Assembly: GCA_016858145.1 (NCBI GenBank)
Contig: JAEHOE010000001.1
Location: forward strand, 2,418,001 to 2,482,000
DNA from: Edaphochlamys debaryana
Lineage: Eukaryota; Chlorophyta; Chlorophyceae; Chlamydomonadales
Direction of reading: 5' to 3'
DNA length: 64,000 bases
Shown here: in pieces, positions 49,801 to 62,724 of the stretch
How the letters are laid out: each line of letters opens with the position of its first letter
How positions within the stretch are numbered: position 1 is the first letter of the stretch
Notes under the pieces: model-generated
What the model saw: only the letters and a program-made list of their open reading frames with translations
The model's database searches: none
What the model was told of the DNA's origin: nothing
Translations under genes and position numbers: made by a program

Positions 49801-52800
49801 GGCGGCAACGCATACTCCACCGGCGGCAGCGCCTCGCGCCTCCGTCAGCGGCATCCCCGCCGTGGCCGGCGGCGGTGGCGGCGCCAGAAGCGGGTTCGCC
49901 GCAGGCGGCGGCGGCGCTTCGTCTTCCTCGGATGTGGTCCTGGCGGCGCTGGGTCAGGCGGGGCGGGACACCAAGCTGCGCCTGGACCTGTTGGCCCGCT
50001 GCGACGGAATGGTGACGCTGGCGTCGACGGTGCTGGCCACCATCATGTGCCCCACGGCACCCGCAACAAGCGGTACGACTGCCGTACGCCGGTTTTAACG
50101 TTACTTACCTAGCACCCGTTCTAACATGCACCTATGCTCCGAGTAGGTCCCGCCAGTCGATGCCCACCTCGCCCCCGCCTCCCCTCCTTCCTGTCACCTC
50201 GGTTCGGTCACCTCCGTTATGTTCACCTCGGTGTTGGGTGTCTCCCCCCCCCCCGCTTCCGCAGGCTCCTCCCGGGCCCGCAACGCCGGCGCCGATGAGG
50301 GGGACGACGGCGCCAGCAGCCGCGCGGGAGAGTACGGCAGCAACCGCTGGCGCTGGCTGTGGCGCTTCGACCTGGGGTCTGACAGCAGCAGCAGCGAGGG
50401 GCCGGGGGCGGGGGGCTCGGGCAGCGACGACACGGCGGTGGGCAGCCGCGGCAGCAGCCGGGGCCGCGGGGGCGGCGGCGGGGGGCGGGGCGGCATCAAG
50501 CAGCGCTGCCGGGACTGGTGGCCGTCGTGGCCGCGGTGAGGACGGGGGGCGTGGGGGGGGGGGGAGGCTGACAGGGCCGTGAGGGGCAGGGAACGGGCTG
50601 GAGCGTGGGACTCAGGGCACCAAGCGGGCGTCTCAGGGCCGTCTCGCTAGGGCGGTGCCTAGGTCGGAGGTGCGTCCGGGCGCTCGCTCTTGCAAAGGTC
50701 GGGGGCCAAGGAACCGCAGGCCCCTGCACAGCCCCAACCCCTCCCATCCGCTACCCTCCACCCATGTACCCGCCCACTCCACCCCCACCCCCCCATCCCC
50801 ACCCCCAGCTTCCTGCTGGCCATCTGCGGCGGCATCGCGGGCTACTCGGAGCGCAACCTGGCGGTCATGCACGCGGCGGTGCGCACGGGCCTGGAGGCGC
50901 GGCTGCTGGCGGCCACGGCACTGGCGGCGCAGGGCTTCACGGGTGGGGCTGGGGGGCGGAGGGGGGGGGGAGGGAGGGAGGGAGGGGGAGGGGGGAGTGC
51001 GCGGGGCAGGTGCAGAGAGGGCTTCTTTCGGGGCTTGCGAGAGGGACCCGATCCGCCGGCTTGTGCCGGTACCGGGCCGCCTCATATCAGGGACGACGTC
51101 TTTCACATCAGAGCCCCACGCTCCTGCCTCTCCTGCCCCCACCCCCTCCACCCCCTCTCCCTCCTCCCCCTCCTCCCCCTTCCCCAGGCGTGGGAGCCAT
51201 CATGGGCGCCCTCTACGTCCTCGCCTCCGCCGCCATCCCCCTGGCCACCCTGCTGGCCGCGGGCTACGGCCTGGTGACCGCGCTCGGCTTCCGCTTCGCC
51301 GCCGTCGTGGCCGACTGGTTCCAGCGCCTGGCGGCCCGCAGCGCCCGAGACGGAGTGGACGCACTGGCCGCCGCCACCACCGGCGCGCGCCGCCTGCAGC
51401 AGCACCGGCCGCCGCGGCCCCGCCAGCACGCGCACACGCAGATCCACTCGCCGCCGCCGCCGCCGATGCCGTCCGCGAACTACGCCGAGGCCCCCGATGG
51501 TGGGGGCAAAGCCGGGGCGGGCGGGGATGCAAGCGCGGGCGGGGATGCGAAGGCGCGGGGGGTGGCGGCGGGGGCGGAGCCGCACCCGCCGCCGGATGTG
51601 GTGGAGGCGCTGGCGGCGGCCTGGGCGGCGGCGGAGGCGAAGGCGGAGCCGCTGTCAGCGCCGGCGGCGGTCGCGGCGGCGGCCACGCGGCGCGCCAAGC
51701 GCGTGGCCAAGCGCGCGCGGGGCGCCTACGCCCGGCTGGCCCAGCTGCTGACCCGCGAGCCGCCCTCCGTGCTGGCCTACCCCGCGGCCCTGCGCACCCC
51801 ACTGCTGCCGGGGCTCACGCGCAGCCTGGTGCCGCACTACACGGTGGGGAGGGGCGGGGGTGAGGGTGGGATGGGGTGGGGCGGGGGAGGATGGGATGAT
51901 GGGAGGATGCGGTCACCGTCATCAAGGGGACACCGCCCTGCCTTCCGCCCTGCATTCGTGGCACAATGGTGCACGCGCAAGGCTCGTACCGTCAGGAGGC
52001 GTGCCGCCACCGTTTGCCTGCCTCTCTCCGGGGCGCGCGCTAGTAGCACCTTGCACTTTTGCATAAGCCCTGTGCGCCCCCCCCCTGCCCCCCCCCCAGG
52101 CGCTGCTGGGTGCGCTGCTGGCGGACGAGGGCATGCCGCTGGAGCTGTGGCGCTCCGCCCCGCTTGCGCTGGTGGTGCTGCACGTGTGGAAGAACTTCGC
52201 AAAGTGGGGCGGGGGGGGCGGGCAGGTGGGGGGCGGGCATTGAGCAGCGGGGCTGGGGCGGGGGTCAGTGCGGGGCGGGCAAGGCGTGCCCTGCTGTCTT
52301 CACGGGGCTCAGGGCGCCTCACTGCCGCTTTCCCTCCGGCTGCTTCCCTCCAAACCAGGCACGTCGTCCTCCAGATGTTCCTGCTGCGGGTGACGTACAC
52401 TGTGATCTTCGTGGTCTACGCGCTCAACCTACGTAAGGCGGGGCGAGGGAATCCAAGGTTCGGGGCCAAAGCTTGAATCCGTCCTCCGGCGCAAAGCATG
52501 GCACGGCAGCAGCATCTGAACCAGCCCTCGTTTGACTACATGATGTCCGGATCCCGATCGAAATCCTGATCCCGCCCTCCCTCCTCCCGTACCCGTCCAC
52601 CCGCCCCTCCGCCCCCAGCCGAGAACACCACCCCCGAGCCCGGCGCCTCCTGCGCCGACCCCCTCACCTCGGTGCAGCGGGGGCTGCTGGCCACCCTCAC
52701 CGTGTTCCTCATCGAGTACAGCGTCATTGAGGCCAGGTGGGGGGGGGGGGCGGGGGGCGGGGGGTAGGGAACGGCCGTGGGGGGCGGCGCTAGGAGGCGG

Positions 52801-55800
52801 CTTCCGCCGTGTCGGCCGCTTATGGCAGCTGAGGGGAGCTGAGGGGGAAGAAGACGTTGTCGAGGAGTCGAGTCACGAATCAAGCCGCTGTCCCCTTTCG
52901 ACAACAATCCCCCGCCCCGCAGGCAGCTGTACTCCGCGGGCCTGTTCAAGTGGGTGACTCAGCCCTGGAACGCCTTCGACGCCGTACAGATGGGCCTCAT
53001 GGCTGCCGTACTGGGCCTGCACTGGGCCTGCGCGGCGTCCATGGACGTCCTGCGGGGCCTGAGCCAGGTGGGGCAGGGGCGCAGGGTCTGGCCAGGACGG
53101 CGGCTCTACCGCCCTAGTGCCGGTATGCCCTGCTGCCTTCGCCACCGTCTCCTCGGCTAACCCGTGCGACCCGCTCTGAACGCTTTCGACTAGCACTCGC
53201 GCACCACCCTCCGCTCACCTCTCTGCCCCCCCACCCCACCCACCCCCAGGTGCTGGTCCTCATCCTCTTCTGGCGCCTGCTGTCCTTCGCCACCGCCCTG
53301 CGCCGCCTGGGCTGCTTCGTCAGGTGGGCACGCCCGCCTCAACCACGTGCCCCTGCGCCTGCCCCTGCCCCTGCACCTGCACCTGATCTGGCGCCATCCT
53401 GCTCAGTAACAGTCGCCCCTCTTCCCTTGCCCCCCATCAAGCACAGCCGCCTTCCCCACTACCACCCATGCACCCCCCGCCCAACCCCTCCCCTCCCCTG
53501 CCGCTCCTTCTCTCCTTCCGCTCTCCAGTTTTGACGACAATCATCCCCTCCCCGCCCACCCCGCGTCCTCCTCCCCCCTCCTCCCCCCTCCCCCTCTCCC
53601 CCCCAGGATGGTCCTGGACGTGACCTACGACCTGCGCCAGTTCTTCGTGTTCCTGCTGGTGGTGTACGTGGGCTTCGCGCTGTCGCTGCTGGTGGTGGAG
53701 CCCACGTTCTCGGACGGGGGGGCGGAGCCGGGGGCGGCCAGCGCCAGCACGGTGGGGGGGAGCGGGGCTGGGAAGGGAGAGGGGAACGAGAGGGGGAGGG
53801 GGGGTATGCATGCGCCTCGTGGGGCTGGCTGCGGGGCTGATACGGCTGCACCGCAGTGAGAAGTTGGTAGCTTCACCCGCTTGATCACGTTTGTATTGCA
53901 TGTTGCTTGTGGTGCCGCAGTTCGAGGCCTCTCGCGTCGTCTTCTCCAAGCTCTACAGGTGGGGATGCGACGGACGGAGGAGCGCGAGACGGAGCAGCAC
54001 GTGCGCCCCAGCTGGCTGTCTCCACGACTCCCCGCCAGCCGGGCGCTCCGCCTCATTCTCTGCTGCCCCCCCATCGTGCCGCCTCCCTCCCCTCACGCCT
54101 GGCGCCTCCCCCTCGTCCCTCCCGCACCCCCCCCCTTACCCCTCCCCCCCTGCAGCATGGTCTACGGCGACTTCTCCTCACAGATGCTGCTGGACCCGGG
54201 TGGGCGCAGGGCGAACCGGGTCAGCGCCGGATCAGTGCCTGCCTGCACTCATAGTAATCTGCCTCTGCAACAAGCGCTCAGCACCCTCCCGTGTGCCCCC
54301 TCCACTTCTGGATTTTGCTTGCCTCGAATTGAGAAAGTACCCTTCCCCTCCTCTCTCTTCGCCCCCGCCCCGCCAGGCACCAACGCCGCCAGCCTGTCGT
54401 ACCTCACCGCCGCCATCTCAGCGCTCTACATGGTAATGTGTACGGCACCCGGCCTCATGCGATGGTTGAAACCCCACAGGCGGCCGCCCCCGCCCAACCC
54501 CACCGGCCCATGGGCCCAGGCTTGCGTCACCGCACCCCCGCGTTGCACCTTCCTTGCACACCGCCCCACCCACCCCACGCTCCGCCTCCGCACATCCCCA
54601 CATCCCCCCACCCCCGCCTCACCTCCCCTCACCTCCCCGCCCCCCACCCCCAGCTCTTCGTGACCATCGTGCTGTTCAACATCCTGATCGCCATCGTGGG
54701 GGACGCCTACGACCGCGTGCGGGCGGACGAGGCGGCCAACGACATCCGCAACAAGGCGGCCATGATCGTGGAGGTGGGGGGGGGGAGGGGGGCTGGAGGT
54801 GGGGAGGGTGAGGGGGCTGGGAGCATGGCTGTGCATTGCGTGGTGTCGCATCTCCAGGTGAGGCTGAGGGAATGGAGGAAGTGGGGCGCGAGGTGTGGAC
54901 GCCGACGCTCAGCTGCCTCCGGAGTGCCAGGGCCGCAAGCGGCTCGCTCCGCGTGGCGCCCTGCTGGGGCTTACCGGTCCCCGACCCCACCCGGCACCCG
55001 GAACTGCTCTGACCGAGGACCATCTGCACTGCCCTTATGCTCCCCGCCCCTCCCTTCCCCGCCCCTTCCCCTCCCCACCCCTTTCCCTTGCCCCCAGGTG
55101 GATGCCCTGATGCCGCTGTGGCTGCGGCGGCGGAGGGACGAGCGCCTGCTCGAGTGTGACGCGCTGCTGGTGCTGCAGGTGGGCGGGCGGGGGGGGGGGA
55201 GCGAGAGCCCTTCCGGTGCAGGGCTGGGGGTCATGCGCAGGGCTTGGCTGGGCCCAAGGCCGTATGACGTCAATGCCAAATCGCATTGCGGATGGTTAAA
55301 TGTGCACCAAGTAGCACCCTGCGCCTGGCCTGACCCATACTGCCTGTCCCTGTCGATGTGTCTATCGCAGCGCGAGGATGAGGTGGCGGGGGCCGGCACC
55401 GCCGCCGACCCCCTGGCGCCCGACCTGCCTGACGGCGCCGCCGGCGGCGGCGGGGGGGGTGGCGGCGGCGGCGGGGGTGGTGACGGCGGCGGCAGAGCTG
55501 GCGGAGGCGACAAGGCTCGGTCTAGGGTGCGCCGCCGCCAGGCCGTGCGCGCCGCCGTCGCCGACGGCGACGTCCTGAACGACGGCGGCAGCGACTGGTC
55601 CCTGGGGATGCGGCCGTCGAACGCTGCCGCCGCCGCCACCGCCGCCGGCCGTCGGAGCAGCGGCAGCAGCAGTGGCGACAGCAGCGGCCTGGGCTGGAGC
55701 AGCTCTGACGACGACGGCGGCGACGGCACCGGGGCCGGCGCCGCCGCCGGCGCCGCCGCTGGCGGCGCGGCCTGGGGCCTGCCCGCCGCCGCCGGCCTCA

Positions 55801-56501
55801 ACGCGCGCTCCTCCCTTCCCCTGGACATGAGTCTGGAGGCGGAGGCGTGGCTGGGGGGAGTGGGGGGCGCGGCCGTAGCTGCCGGCAGCTCCGGGCGGTG
55901 GGCGGGGCGGTTGGGCACGCTGCTGGCGGCTGTACGACAGAGTACGATCACGACGCGCATGGCGGCCGCCGCCACCGTCGCCGGCACGCGGCGGCTGGAG
56001 CTGGCGATGGCGCGGCAGCAGGCGCGGCAGGAGCGGCGGGCGAAGCAGGAGCGGGAGCGAGAGCGGGAGAAGGAACGGGATCGGGAGGAGGCCGCGAGGG
56101 CGGCGGCAGCTGGGTCCTCGGCGGCGGCGGCGGGGGCGGCGGGGCCTGTGGGGCCTCAGCTGTCCGCCCTGTCAAGGGCGAGCGGCCCTGCGGTGACGTG
56201 GCAGGGCAGCGGGGGGGTCCCCGCGCGGGTGCAGTCGCTTCCAATGAGCGCTGGGGGCCCGGTCACCATCCCGGGCCCGGGCATGGGCCCGGCTCCTGTG
56301 GAGGCGGCAGGGGCGGTGGCGGCGGTGGGGGAGGTGCGGGAGCTGCTGCGGGCGCTGCGGGAGGATGCGGCGGGGGAGCGGTCGGCGCGGGAGGCGGAGC
56401 GGGGGGAGTGGCGGCGTGTGGTGGAGAGGGTGGAGGCGAGGTTGGCGGCGGTGGAGGCGGCGCTGGCGGGGGGAGCGGCTGAGGGGGCGGATGGAGCGTG
56501 A
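43889..56501 (+). CDS. Large ankyrin-repeat TRP-type ion channel
   Basis: Seventeen exons (first 43889-49030, last 55371-56501; others include 49256-50072, 50265-50535, 50809-50942, 51188-51843, 52923-53067, 54654-54773) sum to 3049 residues. The 5.1-kb first exon encodes at least two ankyrin-like repeats (TPLSAAALGSPGLVATMLAA; TPLTAAALFGDVEVVRQLLE) in long Gly/Ala/Pro low-complexity sequence. The membrane part follows: IMGALYVLASAAIPLATLLA, VLQMFLLRVTYTVIFVVYAL, LLATLTVFLIEYSVIEAR, a helix after WNAFDAVQM, QFFVFLLVVYVGFALSLLVV, a pore region near YGDFSSQMLL, and the last helix LFVTIVLFNILIAIVGDAYD, the TRP/polycystin S6 pattern. A Gly-rich tail ends in a coiled coil (EVRELLRALREDAAGERSAR). 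Chlamydomonas TRP channels act in cilia and stress sensing; which subtype this is, and its gating, are unknown. All introns are GT-AG. Confidence 0.82.
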
Positions 56502-57680
56502 GGCGCATAGCACTGGCGATCTGGCTTCGGATGAATTCATGGCGGGGTACTGGATACCTTTGTTGGCAGTCAGGGTGGGCTCGCCACAAGGGGGCGACCA
56601 CATTGAGGTTTTTTGGCCCGTTGATGGGCAGCATTCGTGAGCGCGACTCCATTGATAGGACGCAGCGGACTCTTTAGATAGGACACAGCGTTATCCTGAG
56701 CATTTCTAACTTCTGGGCCTCGACCGCAAACCCGCGTGGGCCAGGATGTGCGGCCGGGTGTGAGACCATACGCCGTATGCTGTTCCTCATTATGCTCACA
56801 CGAAGAGTAACGGTGCACTAGGTACGTGGTGCAGTGCTATGGACACGCACCTTTGGCGAACTTGGCCACGGGCTTGACGGACGGTTGGGGCAGGAGGCGA
56901 TAGCCTGCTGCAATACAGCCGTGTGTACACCGTGTGGACGTCATGTGTTGATGAGGGCTGCTTGCTGTATCGAACGGTAGCCTAGGCTGGGCTGGAGCAG
57001 GAGAGCCGGTGGTTGGTCTGGCGGTGATTGCTATTGGACAGTCTGTTGGGCGCTGGTTATGGGTAGATACCGAGGTCTTTCCTGGCCAGGATTACAGCAC
57101 TCTGAGGCGGGCAACTCTGTTGTCGAGCTTTGGTACGGTACCTGCCTATCCAACAGTTCTGTCCTCTGCGATCTTGAGACACGAGCATTGCTTTCTATCG
57201 CTCCCTGCCCACACCCAGGGAGGGAGGGACCCCATCCCTGACCAGCCCACATCCTAGTCGCGCTCCCTTGCACGTCAGCAGCAGATTGCCAGCATCAAAT
57301 CCTGTTACCTCTCGCGTCCCAAACGGCCCAAGGGCTCCGCAGCAGTTAGTTCGAGTCCTCCTTCACTACTCGACGCACATGACGGCATGCTTCCCCAATA
57401 TGCCTTGCTGCACTACCGGCTGGCCATTCTCAGTCACAGCCCACATCCATGGCCCCCATTCCTGACCATCCCATCATCACATCTAAATGGCACTCCCTTA
57501 GCACGGCGGCGCGCTTCCCGAAACCTTGATCGTCCTGCCGACTGATCGTCCCCCTCGCAGTCGAATGCGAACCCTCTGCCCTCTTGCCCCCCATGCATCC
57601 TCACAACATGCAAGCGCCAGAGACCACGGGCCTGCAGCCACGCTCTGCCTCCTCCTCCTCCTCCTCAGCCCCCCTCCCTT
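56502..57680. other. Convergent intergenic region
   Basis: 3'UTRs of the channel gene (+) and the kinase-like gene (-). A minus-strand TGTAA at 57096-57092, about 585 nt past the stop at 57681, is a candidate poly(A) signal. No gene was seen. Confidence 0.4.
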
Positions 57681-60120
57681 TCACAGCCCGTGCCGGGCCA
57701 CGATGTCCGCCAGCCAGCCCTCGACCTGCTGCGGCGAGGGGCGCTGCGAGGGCAGGGCCGTCATGCAGGCGGCGCACACAACCTCCAGCTCCCCCAGCAC
57801 CCCCTCGTTGACCGGCCCCGCGCCCGGCCAGCCGCCGGCCGCCACGCGCGCCGCCAGCCCAGCCCTCGCCCCCGCCAGCGCCCGCTGCAGGCTGGCTGCC
57901 CACGCGAACACGTGCGAGGCCAGGCACATGCAGTCCGCCCCGCCGTTGAGCGCCGCCAGCTCACAGCCGCCGCCCTGCGTCAGGACCTGCAGCACCGCCG
58001 CCCACAGCCCCGGGCAGCCGAGGCGGGCCGCCGCCCAGCGCACGAAGCAGCCGCAGTTCCCCGCCAGCAGCCCCGCCGCGATCTCCCGAGCCTCCTCGAG
58101 GCACGCCTCGGGCGGCGCGAAGGCCTTGGTGACGAAGCCGCCGGGGTTAGACACGGGGGCAAGGCGCTGCAGCTGCAGGGCCTGCTCGAAGCTCAGGGCC
58201 CCCGCCGCCACCAGCGCGTCCAGCTCCGCCCCGCCGATGCGCACCGGCGGCACCGCCCGGCTGCCCACGGGGTCGATGAGCTTGGTGCGGCCCTGGTGCC
58301 ACACCAGGTTCTGCGCCTTGAGGTCCAGGTACAGCAGCCGAGCCCCCTCCAGCGCCCCCAGGAGCCAGGCGCTGCAGACGAGGGCATCCAGCAGCGGCCG
58401 CCAGGCCACCAGGGGACCGGCGGAGGGCGCGGCGCTCAGAGCCGCCAAGTCGAGGGAGGGGCACACGCCGGCGGCCGCCGCGGAGGTCGCGTTGCAGGTG
58501 AGGGCGTGCAGGTCTCCGCCGTCGGCCCAGGGCGTGAGGAGCAGGAGGTCGAGGCAGTCGGGGCGGGAGGGGTGCTCGCGCACCGTCCACGCCAGCAGCG
58601 GCAGTGCGCACAGCTCCGCGGCCAGGGCCCCGCCGAGGGCGGAGAGGGCCGAGTCGCGGACGACGTGGGCACTCAGCTCGTGGGACAGAGCGGTGGCGGC
58701 CTGGGGGGAGGGAGGGCGGAAAGGGAGGGCAGGGCGGGTGGTGAACACAAGCACGGCGGTGGCAGGGGCAGAGCAACGCTGACCATCTCAGCAGTCCCGA
58801 ACGAACGGCACTGTTCAAGAACCCCCCAGTACCATACGCCCCCCTCCCTCACCTGCTGAGCCTGCATGTCCGTCGCCTCAGCGGTGGGCGCTCCGATGCA
58901 GAGCGTGGTCCGCTTGCAGGCGGCGTCCACCATTAGAACCTGGTCCTCGCACTGATACGCGTACCAGCCCCGCTGCACCGTGGCCCGGTTGGGGCAGAAG
59001 GGCTCAAAGCAGGGGTCGCCGGGGACGGGGCCGCCCAGCTCTGGTGCCCCCGGGGCGGGGTAGAAGGCGGCCGAGGCCTCGAGCTGCAGGCACAGCGCCA
59101 GGGGCACGGGCGGCTCCGTGACCCCCGGGGGCAGGGGGATGCTCTGCAGCTGCACGTAGGCGTCGGCGGCGACGGTCCGGCACAGGTCCGAGGCGGCGGA
59201 GGCGCAGGGCAGGGGCGTGGCGGAGGAGACGGGGACTGGGACGGGGATGGCGGCGGGGATTGGGACGGGGATGGCGGCGGGGACTGGTATGGGGACTGGG
59301 ATGGCGACGGGGACGGGGACTGGGATGGCGGCGGGGCTGATCATGGGGCTGGTGCACGGGAGGATCTGGAAGGCCTCGGCCTCGGTCATGAATTCATGCT
59401 CTGTCATGAAGTCTGGGCATGAGCCCTCGTGGCCGTCATCGGGGCTGGAGAGATCCGTGGAGGAGAGGAGGGAGAGGAAGAGGGAGTGGGTGCTGCCGCC
59501 CCCGAGCCTGTCGCATGGCTCTTCGGAGCCGGCGCTGCTGGTGCGGGCGCTGCCGCAGGGGGAGCAGTCGTCCAGAGAGGAGACCGAGGGTGGGGGGAGG
59601 GGGACGCGGGGCGTCACACGCTGGGCCTGCGGGTGGGGTTGGAGGGGGCGAGGGCGGGAAAGGGGTGGAAGGGGTGCCAGGCAGGTGGGACTCGTGGCGG
59701 GGATGGGACAGGTTCACACGCTCGTTCGGCTGGCAGCAAGCTCTCTTCGCTCTGCCTGGAAGTATCTTAGCCGACGTACTGACTCTTCGCCGGTTTGGCC
59801 CGACCGCGCCGTACGCTGTGCCCTGCCGGGCCCTCTGTGCCCTGTCCCATCCTCCCACAGCCTTTACCCACCTTGTCAGCACACGGTACGGTACGTGCCA
59901 CACCATCGCCTGCTAGGGGACACCTCCATCCCCACGGCTGCTGATCCCCATGGTGTGTCCTGACAACCTTGCACACGGACCAACGGAGGCGGCTTGCGAG
60001 GCGCTGCAGGGCTAGGTAGGCTACGAAGAGGCCAAATGCGGCGGCTGACAGGATGAGCGTCAGGGCGAACAGGACACAGGCGAAGACGAGGAGCGCTGAG
60101 ACGTTGACCAGCGTGGCCAT
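57681..60120 (-). CDS. Membrane-anchored kinase-like protein with PVP-repeat region
   Basis: Three exons (60120-59968, 59626-58853, 58700-57681) give 648 residues. Exon 1 encodes a strong N-terminal membrane segment (LVFACVLFALTLILSAAAFG) followed by a basic stretch. Exon 2 is Ser/Pro-rich with a 14-unit-like run of Ile/Val-Pro (AIPVPVPVAIPVPIPVPAAI). Exon 3 is the kinase-like domain: ELCALPLLAWTVREHPSRPD, LLLLTPWADGGDLHAL (hinge-like), YLDLKAQNLVW (catalytic loop with Asp, Lys and Asn kept; HRD is YLD), LIDPVGS in place of DFG, and KAFAPPEA matching APE. It ends near ALPSQRPSPQQVEGWLADI, the usual C-lobe Arg context. It is paralogous to the gene at 15128. No clear ATP-binding lysine; function unknown. 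Confidence 0.75.
59220..59340. repeat. Coding tandem repeat (Pro-Val/Ile-Pro)
   Basis: GGGACTGGGATGGCGGC-type units of 12-24 bp repeat across about 120 bp of exon 2 of the minus-strand kinase-like gene, making the alternating Pro-Val/Ile tract. Confidence 0.8.
59872..59946 (-). repeat. Dispersed repeat copy B, in an intron
   Basis: Reverse complement matches 37411-37485 over about 75 bp. It lies in intron 1 of the membrane kinase-like gene, about 20 bp inside the donor. Confidence 0.75.
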
Positions 60121-61367
60121 GGGCCAGAGCAGGGCGGGCAGGACGCATGTCCTGGGGGACGGAGGCACGGCACGGGGAGGGCGGGGGCAAGCGGTCAGCG
60201 GCACAGCATCACCGCGGTATGGCAGAGCGCGGACGGCGGAGGTACGGGGTCTTGACTAGGCTGATGGCGTGACCTGTGCCTGCTATGGACTGTGTTTGCA
60301 TTCCAACTCGGCGCTCGGAGGCGGCCCCGGCGATGGCCGAGAATTGCTAAGCGCCGGGCGACCGCACGCAAAGTGCTGAAACCTGGACCCTATGGGTACT
60401 AGAGTGTGTGGCAGATGTATAGGCGTAACAAGCTTGAAGGTTTTGGTCGCAAGCGTGAGGTTCGGCTCAAGTGAGCGGTTGCAGCGCGACCTTGCTACTG
60501 GCCACGGCGAGGCCGGGAAACGAGGTCTTATGGTACTCAAGAGCCGTTTGTCGAGATTCCTTGCGCCGGGTTGTACCGGGGCGAAAGGCGACTCACTACA
60601 GGGATGCTCATGCGCACGGTCGCCATGCTCACCCCAGCTCGCACGCGGACACGCCAGCACGCTTCGACATTGTTGACGCAGACAGACGAGCTCCGACGAG
60701 ACACGAGGCACTCGCGTCGACGCACTGAGACGAACTAAGGGTGAGCCACTTCACACGCCACCCGAGTTCCCAGCGCTGCAGGTCCACCTTGATTGGGGTT
60801 GCAACTTGTCAGGACGCGACTTGAGGTGTAAGGGAGTAGTGTTGCAGATAGGTGTATTCGTGCTCCGACTGAACGCGTGACTCTTATAACCCGCGTCCCC
60901 ATGCAGCACCGTACAGCAGGTACCCGAGAGGGACCGCCGGGGTCTGCAGGGCCCCTCAGTCCCCCACGCTCCGTCCCTCCGGTTGCTGCCCCTACCCCCC
61001 TTCTGCCCCACCTTCATACCCCCCTTTACCAAGCACATGGCCAAATGCCCTTTCAAGTGGGGCTGTCTGTCATGCTTAAGTTGAAAGTGAGCCCGGCCCG
61101 GTATGGCGCTGTGCAATCCAGGCCCCGTCCCGTGACTTCACTGCTTGGGACCTCATCGCCACGACTGCGTGTATTCCATCCCGTGGCGTTGCCTCCACGT
61201 GACTGCGCCACGCACCTCCACAGCACGGGCATCGCATCCTGCGCCAACAGCAATTAAGAGCCAAAGGGTGGGCAGAGGCTGGGTCACCGTGCAGCGCACC
61301 CCCACACCCTGTCGCCCCGCCAGCCTGCCGGTGTGTCTACAACCGCCATTCAACCCCATTGTCCGCA
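60121..61367. other. Gene-poor stretch, nothing recognised
   Basis: It contains the upstream region of the minus-strand kinase-like gene on its left. Short frames are unsupported by splice sites or family similarity. Confidence 0.35.
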
Positions 61368-61907
61368 ATGCTGCCAATCTCCTCCCCCTCCCGAAGGACC
61401 CCCAAACCCTTTAACCGCCCATTCGTGCCCTTGCCTGCAATCCTCCGGAGGGAGCTCAAAGCGGACATCGCCCAGACTGAGCGCTTCTCTGAGCTGATCG
61501 TGGAGACTGCCCCTAAGGAGGAGCGGGGCCGGCTGCTGCTGCGGGAGGTCTCAGATGAGATGGCGGACCGGCTGCGGTCGGGAGACCTGTCGAGGCTGGG
61601 CTTTTCGGGGCGCACTGAGCTCCAGGCTACCGTCCAGCGGAGCTGGAAGGGGGAGGGGGGGTGGAATGTGGTTGTCGGGGTAACGGCAGCACAGCGGGCT
61701 GAGTTTCGGCGCAGGGCGAAGGAGGTGCGGGTGGTGAGCGGGGTGGTGGTGACGCCCTACCTCAACGCGCTCGGCAGGGCGCTGAGGAAGGAGCGGAAGC
61801 CTATCTTCGATGAGCTGCAAGCCAAGGGCCTGGCGCCTCGCTGGTTTAAAGGGGCGGATATCCTGTTTCGTGAGGGGGGGGGCTGGATGCGGCAGGGGTA
61901 CCCTTAG
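61368..61907 (+). CDS. Uncharacterised intronless ORF, possibly retroelement-derived
   Basis: A 179-residue frame starts at ATG 61368 (MLPISSPSRRTPKPF) and ends before TAG at 61907. It is rich in Arg, Glu and Leu, with helices (ELKADIAQTERFSELIVETA) and a C-terminal block ALGRALRKERKPIFDELQAK then PRWFKGADILFREGGGW. That block resembles the C-terminal part of ORF1-like proteins of algal retroelements, where a helix with repeated R/K is followed by a W-x-x-G-A-D-I strand. This is my recollection of the pattern and not a search result. No introns, no neighbouring RT domain. A TGTAA lies near 62068. It could instead be a plain hypothetical gene. Confidence 0.4.
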   Translation: MLPISSPSRRTPKPFNRPFVPLPAILRRELKADIAQTERFSELIVETAPKEERGRLLLREVSDEMADRLRSGDLSRLGFSGRTELQATVQRSWKGEGGWNVVVGVTAAQRAEFRRRAKEVRVVSGVVVTPYLNALGRALRKERKPIFDELQAKGLAPRWFKGADILFREGGGWMRQGYP

Positions 61908-62724
61908 GGGATGGGCGGTTCTATGGCCCAGTTACGGGCGGGGTCAAGCCCCAGGCGGTTGATGGTCGCGCTTTGCGCAGTTCTAGGTCTTGCAGGAGGC
62001 AAGGCCCGTGGAGTAGGCCGAACGGCCGCAGCGTCCAGCGCTGTGATTCTTTTGAGGATCCTTCATTGTAAACCCGAGGACTGCAATCACCCAACCCTCG
62101 GTAAAAGGATCCCCATGGCCTGCCTGACATGGTTGCCACCTGAGTACGCTGGACAGGAGGGGGCAGCTGTCTGGGCGGTTGCGGGCTCGACTAGGAGGGT
62201 TACAATCCAACCCAATACAACTCACAACCGACCCTGCGCCTGCAACGGGATGCAACCTTGGTCCATGACCACACAATGCTGCGAGCGTGACAACAAGTCT
62301 ACGTCCCATGCAAGCCGAGTCCGCTGCGCCCCCTCGCAACTAGTGTTATGTAAAACCCATGCGCCACCGTGTTTCTTCATGCGCTCTTCCAGCCCTAGGA
62401 AGGCTCGTGCCAAGAATGCCCCAGCCTCTTCCACCATAAAAGCGCAAAACCGGGGAGTTTCCCGTGATGCAAGAATGAGGCCGGAGGTACTTGCGGTGCA
62501 GAGCACAAACCATTTCTCCGGCTTTACCCCGGCCCAATCTGTTGATGCGCACATGCGCCCTGAAGTCACGCTGCCTCATGCAAGACGTCTGCGGGTTCAC
62601 ACCTGCCCTGCCAGCTTCACCCTCCGCCCCTTCTCAGTAAGATTCCCCCCCGGCCCCGTCTACCGCCTTCCCCCTCCTCCCACCTAACCCACCCCCCACC
62701 AAACCCTGCCCGCTCCCTCCCTGC
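61908..62724. other. Intergenic, nothing recognised
   Basis: Contains a small inverted GAGGATCC/GGATCC pair around 62056-62110 but no convincing gene. Confidence 0.35.
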
